Assembly: GCA_022041995.1 (NCBI GenBank)
Contig: CP074381.1
Span: forward strand, 1,736,001 to 1,800,000
Length of the DNA: 64,000 nt
Reading direction: 5' to 3'
DNA from: Cupriavidus necator
GTDB taxonomy: Bacteria; Pseudomonadota; Gammaproteobacteria; Burkholderiales; Burkholderiaceae
Shown in pieces: positions 9,023 through 17,738 of the stretch. Each line of letters starts with the position of its first letter. The stretch's first letter is position 1. A model generated the notes under the pieces. It did not search any database, was not told where the DNA came from, and worked only from the letters and a program-made list of their open reading frames with translations. Made by a program: the position numbers and the translations under genes.

Positions 9023-10333
9023 CTATTTGACTTCCTGCTGCATGACAATGTCCGGCAGCCAGGTCGCCACCCCGGGCCAGATCGTGATGATGGCGATGGC
9101 CACCACCATCATCATGAAGAAGGGCAGCGAGACCCGCGCTATGTAGTTGCTGTCCTTGCCGGTCATGCTCTGCAGCACGAACAGGTTGAAGCCCACCGGC
9201 GGCGTCACTTCGGCGATCTCCACCAGCAGCACGATGAAGATGCCGAACCAGACCAGGTCGAAGCCGGCCGCCTGCACCATCGGCAGCACCGTCGCGGTGG
9301 TCAGCGCGATCATCGAGATGCCGTCCAGCGCCGTGCCGAGCACGATGTAGATTACCGTCAGCACAGCGATCAGCGCCCACGGCGACAGGTGCATCGCCGC
9401 CACCCATTCCGCCAGCGCGCGCGGGATGCCGGTAAAGCTCATGGTCACCGACAGGAACGAAGTGGCGCCCAGCACGAACATGATCATCGCGGTCAGCCGC
9501 GTGGCCGACATCAGGCTGTCCCAGAACGCCGCGCGCGTAAGCGAGCCGCCCGCCCACGCCAGCGCCAGCGAGGCCACCACGCCATAGGCTGCGGCCTCGG
9601 TCGCGGTGGAGTAGCCGGTCACCATGATCCAGGCGATAAAGGCGATCAGCACGATGCACGGCAGCAGCTGGCGGATCGATGCCAGCCGCGCGCGCCAGTT
9701 GAAGTGCTCCGACGCCGGGGTCTTGTCGGGGTTGGCCAGCGCCCAGGCCATGATATAGCCGGAGAACAGCAGCATCAGCAGCAGCCCCGGTATGAAGCCG
9801 GCCAGGAACACGCGGATGATCGACACGTCCGCCGACACCGCGTACACCACCATGGTGATCGACGGCGGGATCAGGATGCCGAGCGTGCCCGCGCAGGACA
9901 GCGAGCCGAGCGTGATGCGCTCGTCGTAGCCGCGCCGCGTCAGTTCCGGCAGCGCCGACTTGGCGATGGTGGCGCAGGTGGCCGCCGACGACCCCGACAC
10001 CGAGCCAAAGATGCCGCAGCCCAGGATATTGACGTGCATCAGCCGCCCCGGCAGCCAGTTCAGCCACGGCGAGAGCCCGTTGAACATCTGCTCGGACAGC
10101 TTGGTGCGGAACAGGATCTCGCCCATCCAGACAAAGAGGGGCAGCGATGCCAGCGTGTATGAGGCGCTCGACGACCACCATGCGTTGGCCAGGCTGACCA
10201 GCGCCTCGCGGTCTGAGAACACCACCAGGCCGACCCATGAGGTGACCGCAATGGCCACGGGGATCCACGCGCCGAGCGCCAGGAAGACGATCATCACCAG
10301 CAGCAGGATCAGTGCAACGACGACTGTGCTCAT
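9023..10333 (-). CDS. dctM: TRAP transporter large permease DctM
   Basis: Large membrane subunit of a tripartite ATP-independent periplasmic transporter, importing an organic acid with an ion gradient. 436 aa from the ATG at 10333 (MSTVVVALILLLV); upstream in-frame codons are arginine-rich read-through and were discarded. About 12 hydrophobic helices are visible, with the family segments GCGIFGSVSGSSAATCATI, GILIPPSIT, TPPVGFNLFVLQ near the end, and a typical ending before the stop. The ATG overlaps the dctQ stop in TGATG, so translation is coupled. dadA starts 65 bp downstream. Confidence 0.94.
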   Translation of the reverse strand: MSTVVVALILLLVMIVFLALGAWIPVAIAVTSWVGLVVFSDREALVSLANAWWSSSASYTLASLPLFVWMGEILFRTKLSEQMFNGLSPWLNWLPGRLMHVNILGCGIFGSVSGSSAATCATIAKSALPELTRRGYDERITLGSLSCAGTLGILIPPSITMVVYAVSADVSIIRVFLAGFIPGLLLMLLFSGYIMAWALANPDKTPASEHFNWRARLASIRQLLPCIVLIAFIAWIMVTGYSTATEAAAYGVVASLALAWAGGSLTRAAFWDSLMSATRLTAMIMFVLGATSFLSVTMSFTGIPRALAEWVAAMHLSPWALIAVLTVIYIVLGTALDGISMIALTTATVLPMVQAAGFDLVWFGIFIVLLVEIAEVTPPVGFNLFVLQSMTGKDSNYIARVSLPFFMMMVVAIAIITIWPGVATWLPDIVMQQEVK

Positions 10334-10884
10334 CAGACCGTCTCCCCGAAATCGCCGGCGGCGAGCTTTTCTTCCTGGGCCACCTGGTAGCGCGGCTTCT
10401 GTCCGCGCACCACGCGCAGCCATTCATCGCCGACCGCCAGCAGGAAGCCGATGCAGCCAAGCACAGCGAAGCTCTGCGGCATCCACAACGGAATCACGAT
10501 CTGTCCTTGCGAGACATCACCGATGTCCCAGCTCTGCCAGGCGAAGGTGCCCAGCGCCCAGGCCGCGTAGGCGGCAAACGCCAGGCAGATGGTCAGCGAG
10601 ACCAGTTCCAGCACCCGGCGCCGGCGTGGGCCCACGGCGCCCAGCAGCATCTCGACGCGCACGATGCCGCCATGCTGGAAGGTCTGGCCAAGGATCAGGA
10701 AGGCGGACGCCGCGCACAGCCAGGCGACGATGTCATCGCCACCCTTGAAGATCACCGAGGTCTCCCGGGACAGCGACATCAGGATCATGATCACGCAGAC
10801 GGCGAGGATGCACAGCGCGCCGAGCATGGCAAAGAGGTCAAGCAGGCGGTCGAGCCAGCGCTTGGAGGAGGGGGCAGTTGGCAT
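10333..10884 (-). CDS. dctQ: TRAP transporter small permease DctQ
   Basis: Small four-helix membrane subunit that pairs with DctM. 183 aa with hydrophobic stretches near residues 15-38, 50-68, 88-110 and 125-150. A DctQ-like GQTFQHGGIVRVEMLL segment lies between helices 2 and 3. The N terminus (MPTAPSSKRWLDRLLD) is a plausible amphipathic lead-in. The stop overlaps the dctM start by one base. dctP ends 91 bp upstream in the transcript, with no recognisable gene in that gap. Confidence 0.9.
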   Translation of the reverse strand: MPTAPSSKRWLDRLLDLFAMLGALCILAVCVIMILMSLSRETSVIFKGGDDIVAWLCAASAFLILGQTFQHGGIVRVEMLLGAVGPRRRRVLELVSLTICLAFAAYAAWALGTFAWQSWDIGDVSQGQIVIPLWMPQSFAVLGCIGFLLAVGDEWLRVVRGQKPRYQVAQEEKLAAGDFGETV

Positions 10885-10975
10885 GATGGACGGCGTCAGG
10901 GAGGGAAGGGGCTCCCCGCCATGCCAGCCTGCGCGGCAAGGGTGGGGAGTTCATGGATGCGGGCAGGCCCGCAGC

Positions 10976-11941
10976 CTACTTGTGGTAGGCGTCCAGGATG
11001 GACTTGCCGTCCTCGCCCGCGCCCCTGGACCAGTCATCCACCATGGTCTGGCCCACCTTCTGCATATCGGACTTGAGTTGCGGCGAAGGCGGCTGCACCG
11101 TCATGCCGTTGCGCGACAAGGTCGCCAGGTACTCCCTGGTCTTCTGCTCGGAGACCTGCCAGCCGCGCTTCTCGGCATCGGCGACGGCCTTGAGCAGGGC
11201 CTCCTGGGTCGGCTTGTCCAGCGCCGCGAACGCCTTCTTGCTGACCACCAGCATGTTCTTGGGCAGCCAGGCGTCCACCGTGTAGAAGTACTTCACGCTC
11301 TCCCACACCTTGGTGTCGACGCCGGTCGCGCCCGACGACATAAAGGAGTTGACCGTGCCCGTGGCCAGCGCCTGCGCCAGGTCGGCGGCCTGGATGGTCA
11401 CCGGCTGGGCGCTGACCAGCTCGGCGATGCGCGAGGTGGCCGGGTTGTACGCGCGCCATTTCAGGCCCTTCATGTCCGCGGCTGAATTGATCGGCTTGTT
11501 GGCATAGATGCCCTGCGGCGGCCAGGCCACCGCGTACAGCAGCTTCATGCCCTGCTTGTCGAGCACCTTCTCGGTGACCGGGCGCGAGGCCTGCCACAGC
11601 TTGTAGGCATCGACATAGCTGGTGGCCAGGAATGGCACCGCATCGACGCCGAACACCGGATTCTCGTTGGCCAGCAAGGACATCAGGATCTCGCCCATCT
11701 GCACCTGGCCGGTCTGCACGCCGCGCTTGATCTCGTTGGCCTTGAGCAGCGATCCATTGGGATGCAGCACGATCCTGAGCTTGCCGCCGGTGGCCTTGTC
11801 CACGTCGTTGGCCATCCGCTGCAGGTTCTCGGTGTGCAGGTTGCTGACCGGATAACCGGTCGGCAGGTCCCACTTGGTATCCGCCTGTGCCGCCACGGCG
11901 GCCAGCATCAGGCCGGCTGCAACGATTGCCTTGACTCGCAT
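10976..11941 (-). CDS. dctP: TRAP transporter substrate-binding protein DctP
   Basis: Periplasmic receptor of the TRAP system. 321 aa from the ATG at 11941, chosen because GGAGAGATCGAG precedes it and because it starts a clean signal peptide (MRVKAIVAAGLMLAAVAAQA, cleavage before DTKW). Family features are the early TGYPVSNLHTENLQRMANDV segment and NPATSRIAELVSAQPVTI around the ligand-binding Arg region. The ligand is unknown; the neighbouring amidase and dadA suggest an amide, amino acid or derived acid. First of the dctPQM trio, 137 bp after the amidase gene. Confidence 0.92.
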   Translation of the reverse strand: MRVKAIVAAGLMLAAVAAQADTKWDLPTGYPVSNLHTENLQRMANDVDKATGGKLRIVLHPNGSLLKANEIKRGVQTGQVQMGEILMSLLANENPVFGVDAVPFLATSYVDAYKLWQASRPVTEKVLDKQGMKLLYAVAWPPQGIYANKPINSAADMKGLKWRAYNPATSRIAELVSAQPVTIQAADLAQALATGTVNSFMSSGATGVDTKVWESVKYFYTVDAWLPKNMLVVSKKAFAALDKPTQEALLKAVADAEKRGWQVSEQKTREYLATLSRNGMTVQPPSPQLKSDMQKVGQTMVDDWSRGAGEDGKSILDAYHK

Positions 11942-12078
11942 CTCGATCTCTCCTGGTGTGCGCGCGGGGGCGCGGTTGTACTGCATGCTGCGTATTCGCT
12001 GGTGCGTACTACCTGGTGCCCGCCGCACGCGCCTGGTCGGGGGCGTGCGGCCGGCGCAAGATCAACGGCGCGGCGGGC

Positions 12079-13485
12079 TCAGTCGTCGCGCTGTGAAGGT
12101 TGCACGATGCGTTCCAACGCAAGGGCCGTGCCCAGCAGGTCGGCATCGCGCATCGGGCCGTGCGACAGCATCAGGCCCACGGGCAGCTCGTCCGGCGCGT
12201 GGCAGGGCATCGAGATCGAGCAACCGTCAAGGAAATTGAAGGCCGAGGTATTGCGCAGCAGCAGGGCATTGACGCGGAAGAACTGCGCATCATCGGTGCG
12301 CAGCGGCGCAATCTCGGGCGCGACCATCGGCACGGTCGGGCAGACCACGGCGTCGAAGCGGGCCAGGCGCGCTTCCATGCGGGCGATCCAGTCCAGGCGG
12401 GCGCGGCCCAGGTCGATATAGTCGGCGGCGCTGACATTGGCGCCGCGGTCGATGCGCGAGGCCACGCGCGGGTCATACAGGTCGCGCCGGGCGGCCAGCA
12501 TGTGGCGGTGGATTGCATAGGCTTCGGCTGAACTGAAGCCGCCCTGGGCGTTCAGGCCGGCCAGTTCGCCGAGCTCGGGCAGATCGACATGCTCCAGTTG
12601 CACGCCGGCGGCCGACAGCCGGCCCAGCGCGCGGTCAAAGGCGCGCGCCACCACCGGGTCGAGGTCGTCCAGCAGGACCTGGCGCGGGATCGCCAGCCGC
12701 GTGGCGGCGGGGTTGGCGACGCGCGGGATCACTGCGCCGTCCGCGATCACGGTGTCCACGGCAATGCAGTCGCTGACCGTGCGCGCCATCGCGCAGGCGG
12801 TGTCGAGCGTGTAGGACAGCGGAAACGCGCCGGTCAGCGGCACGCGCCGCGTGGTGGGCTTGAAGCCGGTGATGCCGCACAGCGCGGCGGGGATGCGGAT
12901 GGAACCGCCGGTGTCGCTGCCAAGCGCCGCGACCGCCAGCCCCAGCGCCACCGAAACGGCTGCACCCGACGACGATCCGCCCGGGATGCGTGCCACGCCA
13001 TCCGTGCCGGCCGGGTTGACCGGCGTGCCGTAGTGTGGATTGATGCCCACGCCCGAGAACGCGAACTCCGTCATGTTGGTGCGCCCGACCAGGGCTGCCC
13101 CTGCCGCGCGCAGGCGGGCGACCACGGTGGCATCCGCCGTAGCCGGCGCGGCATCCTTGCGCACCAGCGAGGCCGCGCTGGTGACTTCGCCGGCGACGTC
13201 GTACAGGTCCTTGACCGAAACCGGCAGCCCCGCCAGCGGATGCAGTGCCTTGCCGGCGCGGCCGGCGGCATCGGCTGCGCGTGCGATCTGGGCCGCGGCC
13301 TCGAAGGTGCTGCGCAGGAATACGGCCTTGGCAGCCGGTGTGGCTGCCAGCGCGGTCGCCTGCTTGATGATCTGCGCACGGCTGGTGGCGCCGTCGCGCA
13401 GGCGGGTGTTCAGGGTGTCGAGGTCGGGAAGCATGGAGGGCATGGGGTCTGCAAACGGGTGCGAGGGCGGGGCGGGCACCGCCAT
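12079..13485 (-). CDS. Amidase (amidase-signature Ser-cisSer-Lys hydrolase)
   Basis: Hydrolyses a carboxamide to acid and ammonia. 468 aa with the full amidase-signature triad: Lys92 (PVSVKDLYD), cis-Ser171 in the GGSSSGAA motif and nucleophile Ser195 in GSDTGGSIRIPA; the 24-residue Ser-Ser spacing fits the family. It resembles GatA in fold, but no gatB/gatC is nearby, so a stand-alone catabolic amidase is likelier. The start is probably MAVPAPP at 13485, though Met15 or Met18 are also possible. First gene of the minus-strand amidase-dctPQM-dadA-nnr-eamA series; the candidate operator at 13585-13607 is about 100 bp upstream. Confidence 0.88.
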   Translation of the reverse strand: MAVPAPPSHPFADPMPSMLPDLDTLNTRLRDGATSRAQIIKQATALAATPAAKAVFLRSTFEAAAQIARAADAAGRAGKALHPLAGLPVSVKDLYDVAGEVTSAASLVRKDAAPATADATVVARLRAAGAALVGRTNMTEFAFSGVGINPHYGTPVNPAGTDGVARIPGGSSSGAAVSVALGLAVAALGSDTGGSIRIPAALCGITGFKPTTRRVPLTGAFPLSYTLDTACAMARTVSDCIAVDTVIADGAVIPRVANPAATRLAIPRQVLLDDLDPVVARAFDRALGRLSAAGVQLEHVDLPELGELAGLNAQGGFSSAEAYAIHRHMLAARRDLYDPRVASRIDRGANVSAADYIDLGRARLDWIARMEARLARFDAVVCPTVPMVAPEIAPLRTDDAQFFRVNALLLRNTSAFNFLDGCSISMPCHAPDELPVGLMLSHGPMRDADLLGTALALERIVQPSQRDD

Positions 13486-13584
13486 GGTGGCGGCCGCCTG
13501 CCAGCACGGGGAAGGGCGCGTTGCACCGCGCAGGGCCAGTCATGGCCGGCGTCCTTCCTCATGCTTTACCTGTATTTATTAGGT

Positions 13585-13607
13585 GTTCATGCTCATGATT
13601 CGCCAAT
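13585..13607. promoter_or_regulatory. Repeated motif GTTCAT-n7-ATTCGCCAAT, left copy
   Basis: This 23-nt sequence recurs almost exactly at 20081-20100 (GTTCAT, then CATA, then ATTCGCCAAT) in the same orientation. The left copy lies about 100 bp upstream of the amidase start and the right copy about 90 bp upstream of the winged-helix regulator. Both lie in A+T-richer intergenic DNA. It could be an operator of that regulator or the end repeat of the inserted segment between the copies. Confidence 0.4.
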
Positions 13608-13720
13608 GACCGGACCTTCCCGGTCGATCCGCATCTATCCGCTTGTTTTTATAAATCAACAGGTTGCTGCAAATCATGATGCCTTGTGCATCGCTGTCAA
13701 TCGGCTGAAATCACCTCTTG

Positions 13721-13769
13721 GTGACGGTAAATTCGACGGTGGAATCCGAGCTGCTGGATCTACCGTCAC
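13721..13769. repeat. 9-bp inverted repeat before the integrase remnant
   Basis: GTGACGGTA at 13721-13729 and its exact complement TACCGTCAC at 13761-13769 flank 31 nt and end 9 bp before the integrase ATG. It could be an operator, part of an attachment site or a hairpin in the leader. No function is assigned. Confidence 0.5.
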
Positions 13770-13778
13770 GCCGCGCCG

Positions 13779-14006
13779 ATGCTGACTGACACGAAGCTCA
13801 AGAACCTCAAGGGTAGCAAGAAGCTCTACAAGGTGACAGATAGGGATGGCCTCTATGCGGCGGTTAGCCCGAAAGGGACGGTCACCTTCCGACTTGACTA
13901 CCGCCTCAATGGCCGGCGCGAGACCCTGACTGAAGTCTTATCCAGGGCGCTACCTCGCGGCAGGCGTGGCCGGCGGCGCGTGCCTCGATGGCGTTCGACT
14001 GATTGA
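13779..14006 (+). pseudogene. Remnant of a P4-type tyrosine integrase (N-terminal DUF4102 arm only)
   Basis: The first ~50 codons (MLTDTKLKNLKGSKKLYKVT, then DGLYAAVSPKG, then FRLDYRLNGRRETLT) are a typical arm-type DNA-binding domain (DUF4102) of prophage/P4-like integrases, which are normally about 400 aa. After RRETLT the similarity stops and the frame runs through arginine-rich sequence to a stop. The core-binding and catalytic domains (Arg-His-Arg-Tyr) are absent from the following DNA in any frame I could follow. It marks the left end of an island-like segment. Bases 14007-14109 hold nothing recognisable. Confidence 0.75.
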
Positions 14007-14109
14007 TGAGCTGCCCGGTGAATAGCGGGGAACCGGGTTGTGCTGGCGTGGTGATATCGAGCGGTGGGCTCGACGATGCCATGTGGAAGCATTGCGGGCA
14101 CCTGAACCA

Positions 14110-14877
14110 TCAGGGGTGCCAGGTCGACGGCCTTTCCACCTGCATCGCAGGCCGCTGGCTTCCTGCCATGGCATAAGAAAGCTTGTTCGCCGCGTCGACG
14201 ACAGTCTGTGCCAACTCCAGCAAACGCGCTTCGTTTAGCCGGGAGGTCGGTCCCGAAATGCACATGGAGCCCAAGAGCCGCCAGTGCAATCCGAACACCG
14301 GCGCAGACACGCTCGAGACTTCGGGCTCGCGCTCACCGAGCGACAGATGAAAACCACGGCGGCGGATCATTTCATACAGCTCGCCGGACTCTCCCGAGAA
14401 CGCCAGTATGACGCGGCCCGGCGAACCGCTGTCCAGCGGCAGTGCCGCCCCGATCCGGACGTGATGGCGGATGGCCTGCGGTCCTTCGACGCGCACCAGG
14501 CACGTTCGCTGTTGCCCCTCGCGGACGTAGAACGACGCGCTTTCCCCGGTCTTGATCGTCAGTTCGCGCAGGACTGGCTCTACCACTTCCTGCACGTTGA
14601 AGGTTGCCTGGTAGCACGCGCCAAGCCATCCCGCTGCCCGCCCCAGCCTCCAGCTTCCGTCTTCCTTCTGCACCAGATAGTCGTCCACCGCCAGCGTGCG
14701 GGCCAACCGGAGCACGGTGGTCTTGTGGATGCCAGTTCGCCGACTCAGTTCCGCGAGTGACAGCTGAGGGTCATTGACGCCGAACGCCTCAAGGACGCGC
14801 AGGGCGCGGGTTACCGCAATCACAGAGCCGGGGGCGTCGCCGCCAGAAGCGCCTTTAGATTCACTCCTACGGTTCAT
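14110..14877 (-). CDS. IclR-family transcriptional regulator
   Basis: One-component regulator of 255 aa. The N-terminal winged helix-turn-helix (about residues 18-80) includes VTRALRVLEAFG, LSLAELSRRTGIHKTTVLRLA and WRLGRAAGWLG. The C-terminal effector domain includes RHHVRIGAALPLDSGSPGRV and late SMCISGP and TVVDAANKLS segments, all typical of IclR proteins. It is divergent from the Bug receptor at 14974, with the catabolic genes following on that side, so it most likely controls that plus-strand operon and itself. Its start codon sits inside an imperfect palindrome (GTTC-ATA-GAAC, 14872-14882). Confidence 0.9.
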   Translation of the reverse strand: MNRRSESKGASGGDAPGSVIAVTRALRVLEAFGVNDPQLSLAELSRRTGIHKTTVLRLARTLAVDDYLVQKEDGSWRLGRAAGWLGACYQATFNVQEVVEPVLRELTIKTGESASFYVREGQQRTCLVRVEGPQAIRHHVRIGAALPLDSGSPGRVILAFSGESGELYEMIRRRGFHLSLGEREPEVSSVSAPVFGLHWRLLGSMCISGPTSRLNEARLLELAQTVVDAANKLSYAMAGSQRPAMQVERPSTWHP

Positions 14878-14957
14878 AGAACGGACTTGGTTGCACGGTA
14901 TGAAACGGCATTGTATGCCTTGAAACGACAGACCACAATCCGAACCACAATGAAACG
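14872..14957. promoter_or_regulatory. Candidate IclR operator region between divergent genes
   Basis: The intergenic DNA contains GTTC-ATA-GAAC (14872-14882), an exact inverted repeat GGCAT-TGT-ATGCC (14907-14919), and three direct copies of TGAAACG starting at 14901, 14921 and 14951. The copies are 20 and 30 bp apart, close to two and three helical turns. Such phased repeats suit cooperative binding by the adjacent IclR protein; this is inference from position and spacing. Confidence 0.45.
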
Positions 14958-14973
14958 AGATTCGGAGACAGTC

Positions 14974-15954
14974 ATGAAGGCAATTTCCCGTCGCTGCTTA
15001 ATAGTGCTTGCCACAGGCATGCTGGCGGCATCCGCGCTTACTCATGCCGCGCCGCAGTACCCCGCCAAGCCCATCCGGGTCATCGTCCCTTTTCCCGCCG
15101 GCGGGGGCACGGACATCATTGCGCGAGAAGTGACCAATACGGTTGCCAAGTCGACTGGCTGGGTGTTTGTGGTGGAGGACAAGCCAGGCTCGGGCGGCAA
15201 CCTCGGCGTGGACGCGGCGGCCAAGGCGCCTGCCGACGGCTACACCATCGTCATGGGGCAGACCAGTAACCTGGCCATCAATCCCTCACTGTACGAACGG
15301 CTGCCCTATGACCCGTTGAAGGACCTCACGCCCATCGGGCTGGTCGCCTCGGCGCCGCTGGTGCTGGTGACGCACGTCAACTCGCCCTACAAGACGCTGA
15401 AGGACGTCATCCAGTCTGCCAAGGCAAAGCCCGGGACGATCAATTTTGCGTCGCCCGGCAACGGCACGGTGGCGCACCTGGGTGGCGAGCAACTCCAGGC
15501 TACCGCGAAGGTGAAGTTCACCCACGTGCCGTACAAGGGCGCCGCGCAGGCGGTCAACGACCTGATGGGCGGTCAGGTCGATCTCTACATGGCATCCGTG
15601 CCAACGTTGCTCGGGCATATCAAGAACAACAGACTGCGGCCGCTCGCGGTGACGTCGCCGAAGCGCGTGCAAGACCTGCCTCAGGTGCCGACAGTCGCCG
15701 AACTGGGCTACCCCGGCTTTGATACCGCGACCTGGTTTGGCTTTGTCGCGCCTGCCGCGACACCGAAGGACATCGTGGCGCGCCTGAATACCGAGTTCAA
15801 CAAGGCGCTCAAGTCCCCGGCGCTCGCCAGCAAGCTGAATGAACAAGGTGCATCGGTGCTGGCTGGCACGCCGGAAGCCTTCACTGCACTGATCAAGCAG
15901 GACACCGGACGCTGGGCGTCGGTCATCAAGGCCTCCGGCACCAAGCTGGATTAA
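14974..15954 (+). CDS. Bug/TctC-type tripartite tricarboxylate receptor
   Basis: Periplasmic solute-binding protein of 326 aa. The ATG at 14974 follows CGGAGACA. A signal peptide (MKAISRRCLIVLATGMLAAS, cleavage near THAA) leads into the Bug signature YPAKPIRVIVPFPAGGGTD. PADGYT, SPGNGTVAHLGGEQL, HVPYKGAAQAV and VPTVAELGYPGF are further family landmarks. No TctA/TctB permease genes are near, which is common for the expanded Bug families of Burkholderiales. First gene of a probable operon with the RraA-like protein (43 bp later), the dehydrogenase and a second Bug receptor. The ligand is unknown, probably a carboxylate. Confidence 0.92.
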   Translation: MKAISRRCLIVLATGMLAASALTHAAPQYPAKPIRVIVPFPAGGGTDIIAREVTNTVAKSTGWVFVVEDKPGSGGNLGVDAAAKAPADGYTIVMGQTSNLAINPSLYERLPYDPLKDLTPIGLVASAPLVLVTHVNSPYKTLKDVIQSAKAKPGTINFASPGNGTVAHLGGEQLQATAKVKFTHVPYKGAAQAVNDLMGGQVDLYMASVPTLLGHIKNNRLRPLAVTSPKRVQDLPQVPTVAELGYPGFDTATWFGFVAPAATPKDIVARLNTEFNKALKSPALASKLNEQGASVLAGTPEAFTALIKQDTGRWASVIKASGTKLD

Positions 15955-15997
15955 TGCCCGCATCTACCCATCCATTTCATATTGCCTGGAGTCCATC

Positions 15998-16681
15998 ATG
16001 ACTTTGCCCAACATCATCAAATCGTTTGAGCGCGTGCCCGCAGACATCGTGGCAAGGGCCGCCAGGTTCCAGCCGGCGATCCTCTCCGATGTCGGCGGAC
16101 GCCGCGGTGCGCTGCATGGCCGGATCCGGGCCTTGCGCCCGGCGATGAAAGTGGCCGGGCCCGCCTTCACAGTCGAGGTCCGTCCCGGCGACAATCTGAT
16201 GATCCATGCAGCACTGGCGCTGGCGCAGCCGGGCGATGTCCTGGTCGTCGACGGCAAGGGGGATCAGACTTCTGCGCTGATGGGAACCATCATGATGCAT
16301 GCCGCCCGCCAGCGCGGCCTTGCCGGTGTGGTCATCGACGGCGCGGTGCGGGACAGCCTCGAGCTGGACGACATGCAGTTTCCGGTCTTTTCGGTGGGCA
16401 CGAACCCTAACGGCCCGACCAAGGAAGTCGGCGGCCGCATTGGTCACCCTATTTCCGTTGGCGGCGTCACGGTGAATCCTGGCGACTTCATCTGCGGCGA
16501 CGCCGATGGCCTGGTCGTGGTAGAGCGCGAAAAGATCGAAGCCTTGCTTGATGCCGCGGCAAAGAAGGAGGCAGCGGAAGCCGTGCGCATTGCCCAGATC
16601 AAGGAAGGCAATACCACCGCGCCCTGGCTGCTGGCATCGCTGGTGACGGCGGGCGTCCTGAAGCAGGGAGAAGCACTGTGA
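15998..16681 (+). CDS. RraA-like family protein, probable class II oxo-acid aldolase
   Basis: 227 aa of the RraA / HMG-aldolase fold, historically mis-named dimethylmenaquinone methyltransferase. The active-site segment VVIDGAVRDSLELDDMQFPV has Arg118-Asp119 and Glu122, fitting the R-D-x-x-E/D pattern linked to aldolase activity in this family, as opposed to pure RNase E inhibitors. AILSDVGG near the N terminus and GDQTSALMG are other conserved blocks. It is translationally coupled (GTGA overlap) to a 2-hydroxyacid dehydrogenase and lies behind a Bug receptor. I infer a pyruvate- or glyoxylate-yielding cleavage of a hydroxy-oxo acid; the substrate is not known. Confidence 0.82.
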   Translation: MTLPNIIKSFERVPADIVARAARFQPAILSDVGGRRGALHGRIRALRPAMKVAGPAFTVEVRPGDNLMIHAALALAQPGDVLVVDGKGDQTSALMGTIMMHAARQRGLAGVVIDGAVRDSLELDDMQFPVFSVGTNPNGPTKEVGGRIGHPISVGGVTVNPGDFICGDADGLVVVEREKIEALLDAAAKKEAAEAVRIAQIKEGNTTAPWLLASLVTAGVLKQGEAL

Positions 16682-17625
16682 CAAGCAAGCCGGTCATCAT
16701 CGTCACGGGTGCAGACCTCGCGCCGGAAGCGCTCGCGCTGCTGGGCGACTACGAGGTCGCATTCGCGGGAAGAACGCCACAGGCCGCCGATCTGGTGGCA
16801 CTGGCCCGGAAGCACAACCCGGTCGGCATGATCGTGCGCTACGGCAGCGTAACCGCCGAAGTCATGGATGCGGCACCCGCGCTGAAGGTGATTTCGAAAC
16901 ACGGCACCGGCACTGACACCATCGACAAAGCTGCCGCGCAGGCGCGCGGCATCACGGTGACCGCCGCCGCCGGGGCGAATGCCGCCGCCGTTGCCGAACA
17001 TGCGCTGGCGCTGATGCTGGCGTGCGCCAAGTCGGTGGTGAAGCTGGATGCGCGCATGCATGCCGGGCACTGGGACAAAGCGACGCACAAGAGCCTGGAA
17101 CTGAATGGCCTGACGGTCGGACTGATCGGCCTGGGTGCCATCGGCCGACGCTTCGCCAGGATGTGCGACGCCATCGGCATGCGGGTGATTGGTTTCGATC
17201 CGTTCGCCGCCGACCTGCCCGACTATATCGAGGCCGTCCCACTGGACAAAATCTGGGAGGCCTCGGATGTCATCTCGCTGCAATGCCCGTTGACGGCGGA
17301 CAACAAGGAGATGGTCAACGCCGCCACGCTCGCGCGTTGCAAGCCTGGCGTGATCCTCATCAACACCGCACGGGGCGGACTGATCGACGAAGCGGCGCTG
17401 TTCCAGGCAGTCCAGTCGGGCCGCGTGGCGGCCGCCGGCCTGGATAGCTTTGCGCGCGAACCGATGTCCGCGCCCCATATCTTCCAGCGGCAGCCTGGCT
17501 TCGTGCTGAGCCCGCATATCGGGGGCGTAACAAGTGCGGCCTACGTCAATATGGGTGTCGCGGCCGCGACCAACACCGTCGCGGTCCTGAACTCGGTTCG
17601 CGAGCCGGCAGTCGGACAGCAGTAG
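16678..17625 (+). CDS. D-isomer-specific 2-hydroxyacid dehydrogenase
   Basis: NAD-dependent oxidation of a D-2-hydroxyacid (or the reverse). 315 aa starting at GTG, overlapping the previous stop by 4 nt. The nucleotide fold is GLGAIG at 151-156 with Asp174 after strand 2, which favours NAD over NADP. The catalytic set is Arg232 (NTARGGLIDE), Glu261 (SFAREPM) and His280 (LSPHIGGVTSAA). It resembles the catalytic plus nucleotide domains of SerA, without a C-terminal ACT domain. Its partner in the pathway is probably the coupled RraA-like aldolase, each acting on the other's substrate or product. Confidence 0.9.
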   Translation: MTSKPVIIVTGADLAPEALALLGDYEVAFAGRTPQAADLVALARKHNPVGMIVRYGSVTAEVMDAAPALKVISKHGTGTDTIDKAAAQARGITVTAAAGANAAAVAEHALALMLACAKSVVKLDARMHAGHWDKATHKSLELNGLTVGLIGLGAIGRRFARMCDAIGMRVIGFDPFAADLPDYIEAVPLDKIWEASDVISLQCPLTADNKEMVNAATLARCKPGVILINTARGGLIDEAALFQAVQSGRVAAAGLDSFAREPMSAPHIFQRQPGFVLSPHIGGVTSAAYVNMGVAAATNTVAVLNSVREPAVGQQ

Positions 17626-17738
17626 CCGCGCTGGTGCCGGACTGGCGGCATGCCGCGCGCGTTGCGCCAATGGCGCACGCGCCGTACCGCTAAGCCAGCC
17701 CGCGCGGTATAAGAACTCTCGTCTGCATTGGAGACAAC

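Noticed and set aside
7848..10460. Single 870-codon minus-strand frame spanning dadA and the dctM region
   Set aside because: It fuses a shadow frame of dctM to the true dadA start. DadA clearly begins at 8957 and DctM is in another frame.
12079..13485. Reading the amidase as GatA of the tRNA amidotransferase
   Set aside because: No gatB or gatC nearby and the context is a TRAP importer and dadA, which fits a catabolic amidase better.
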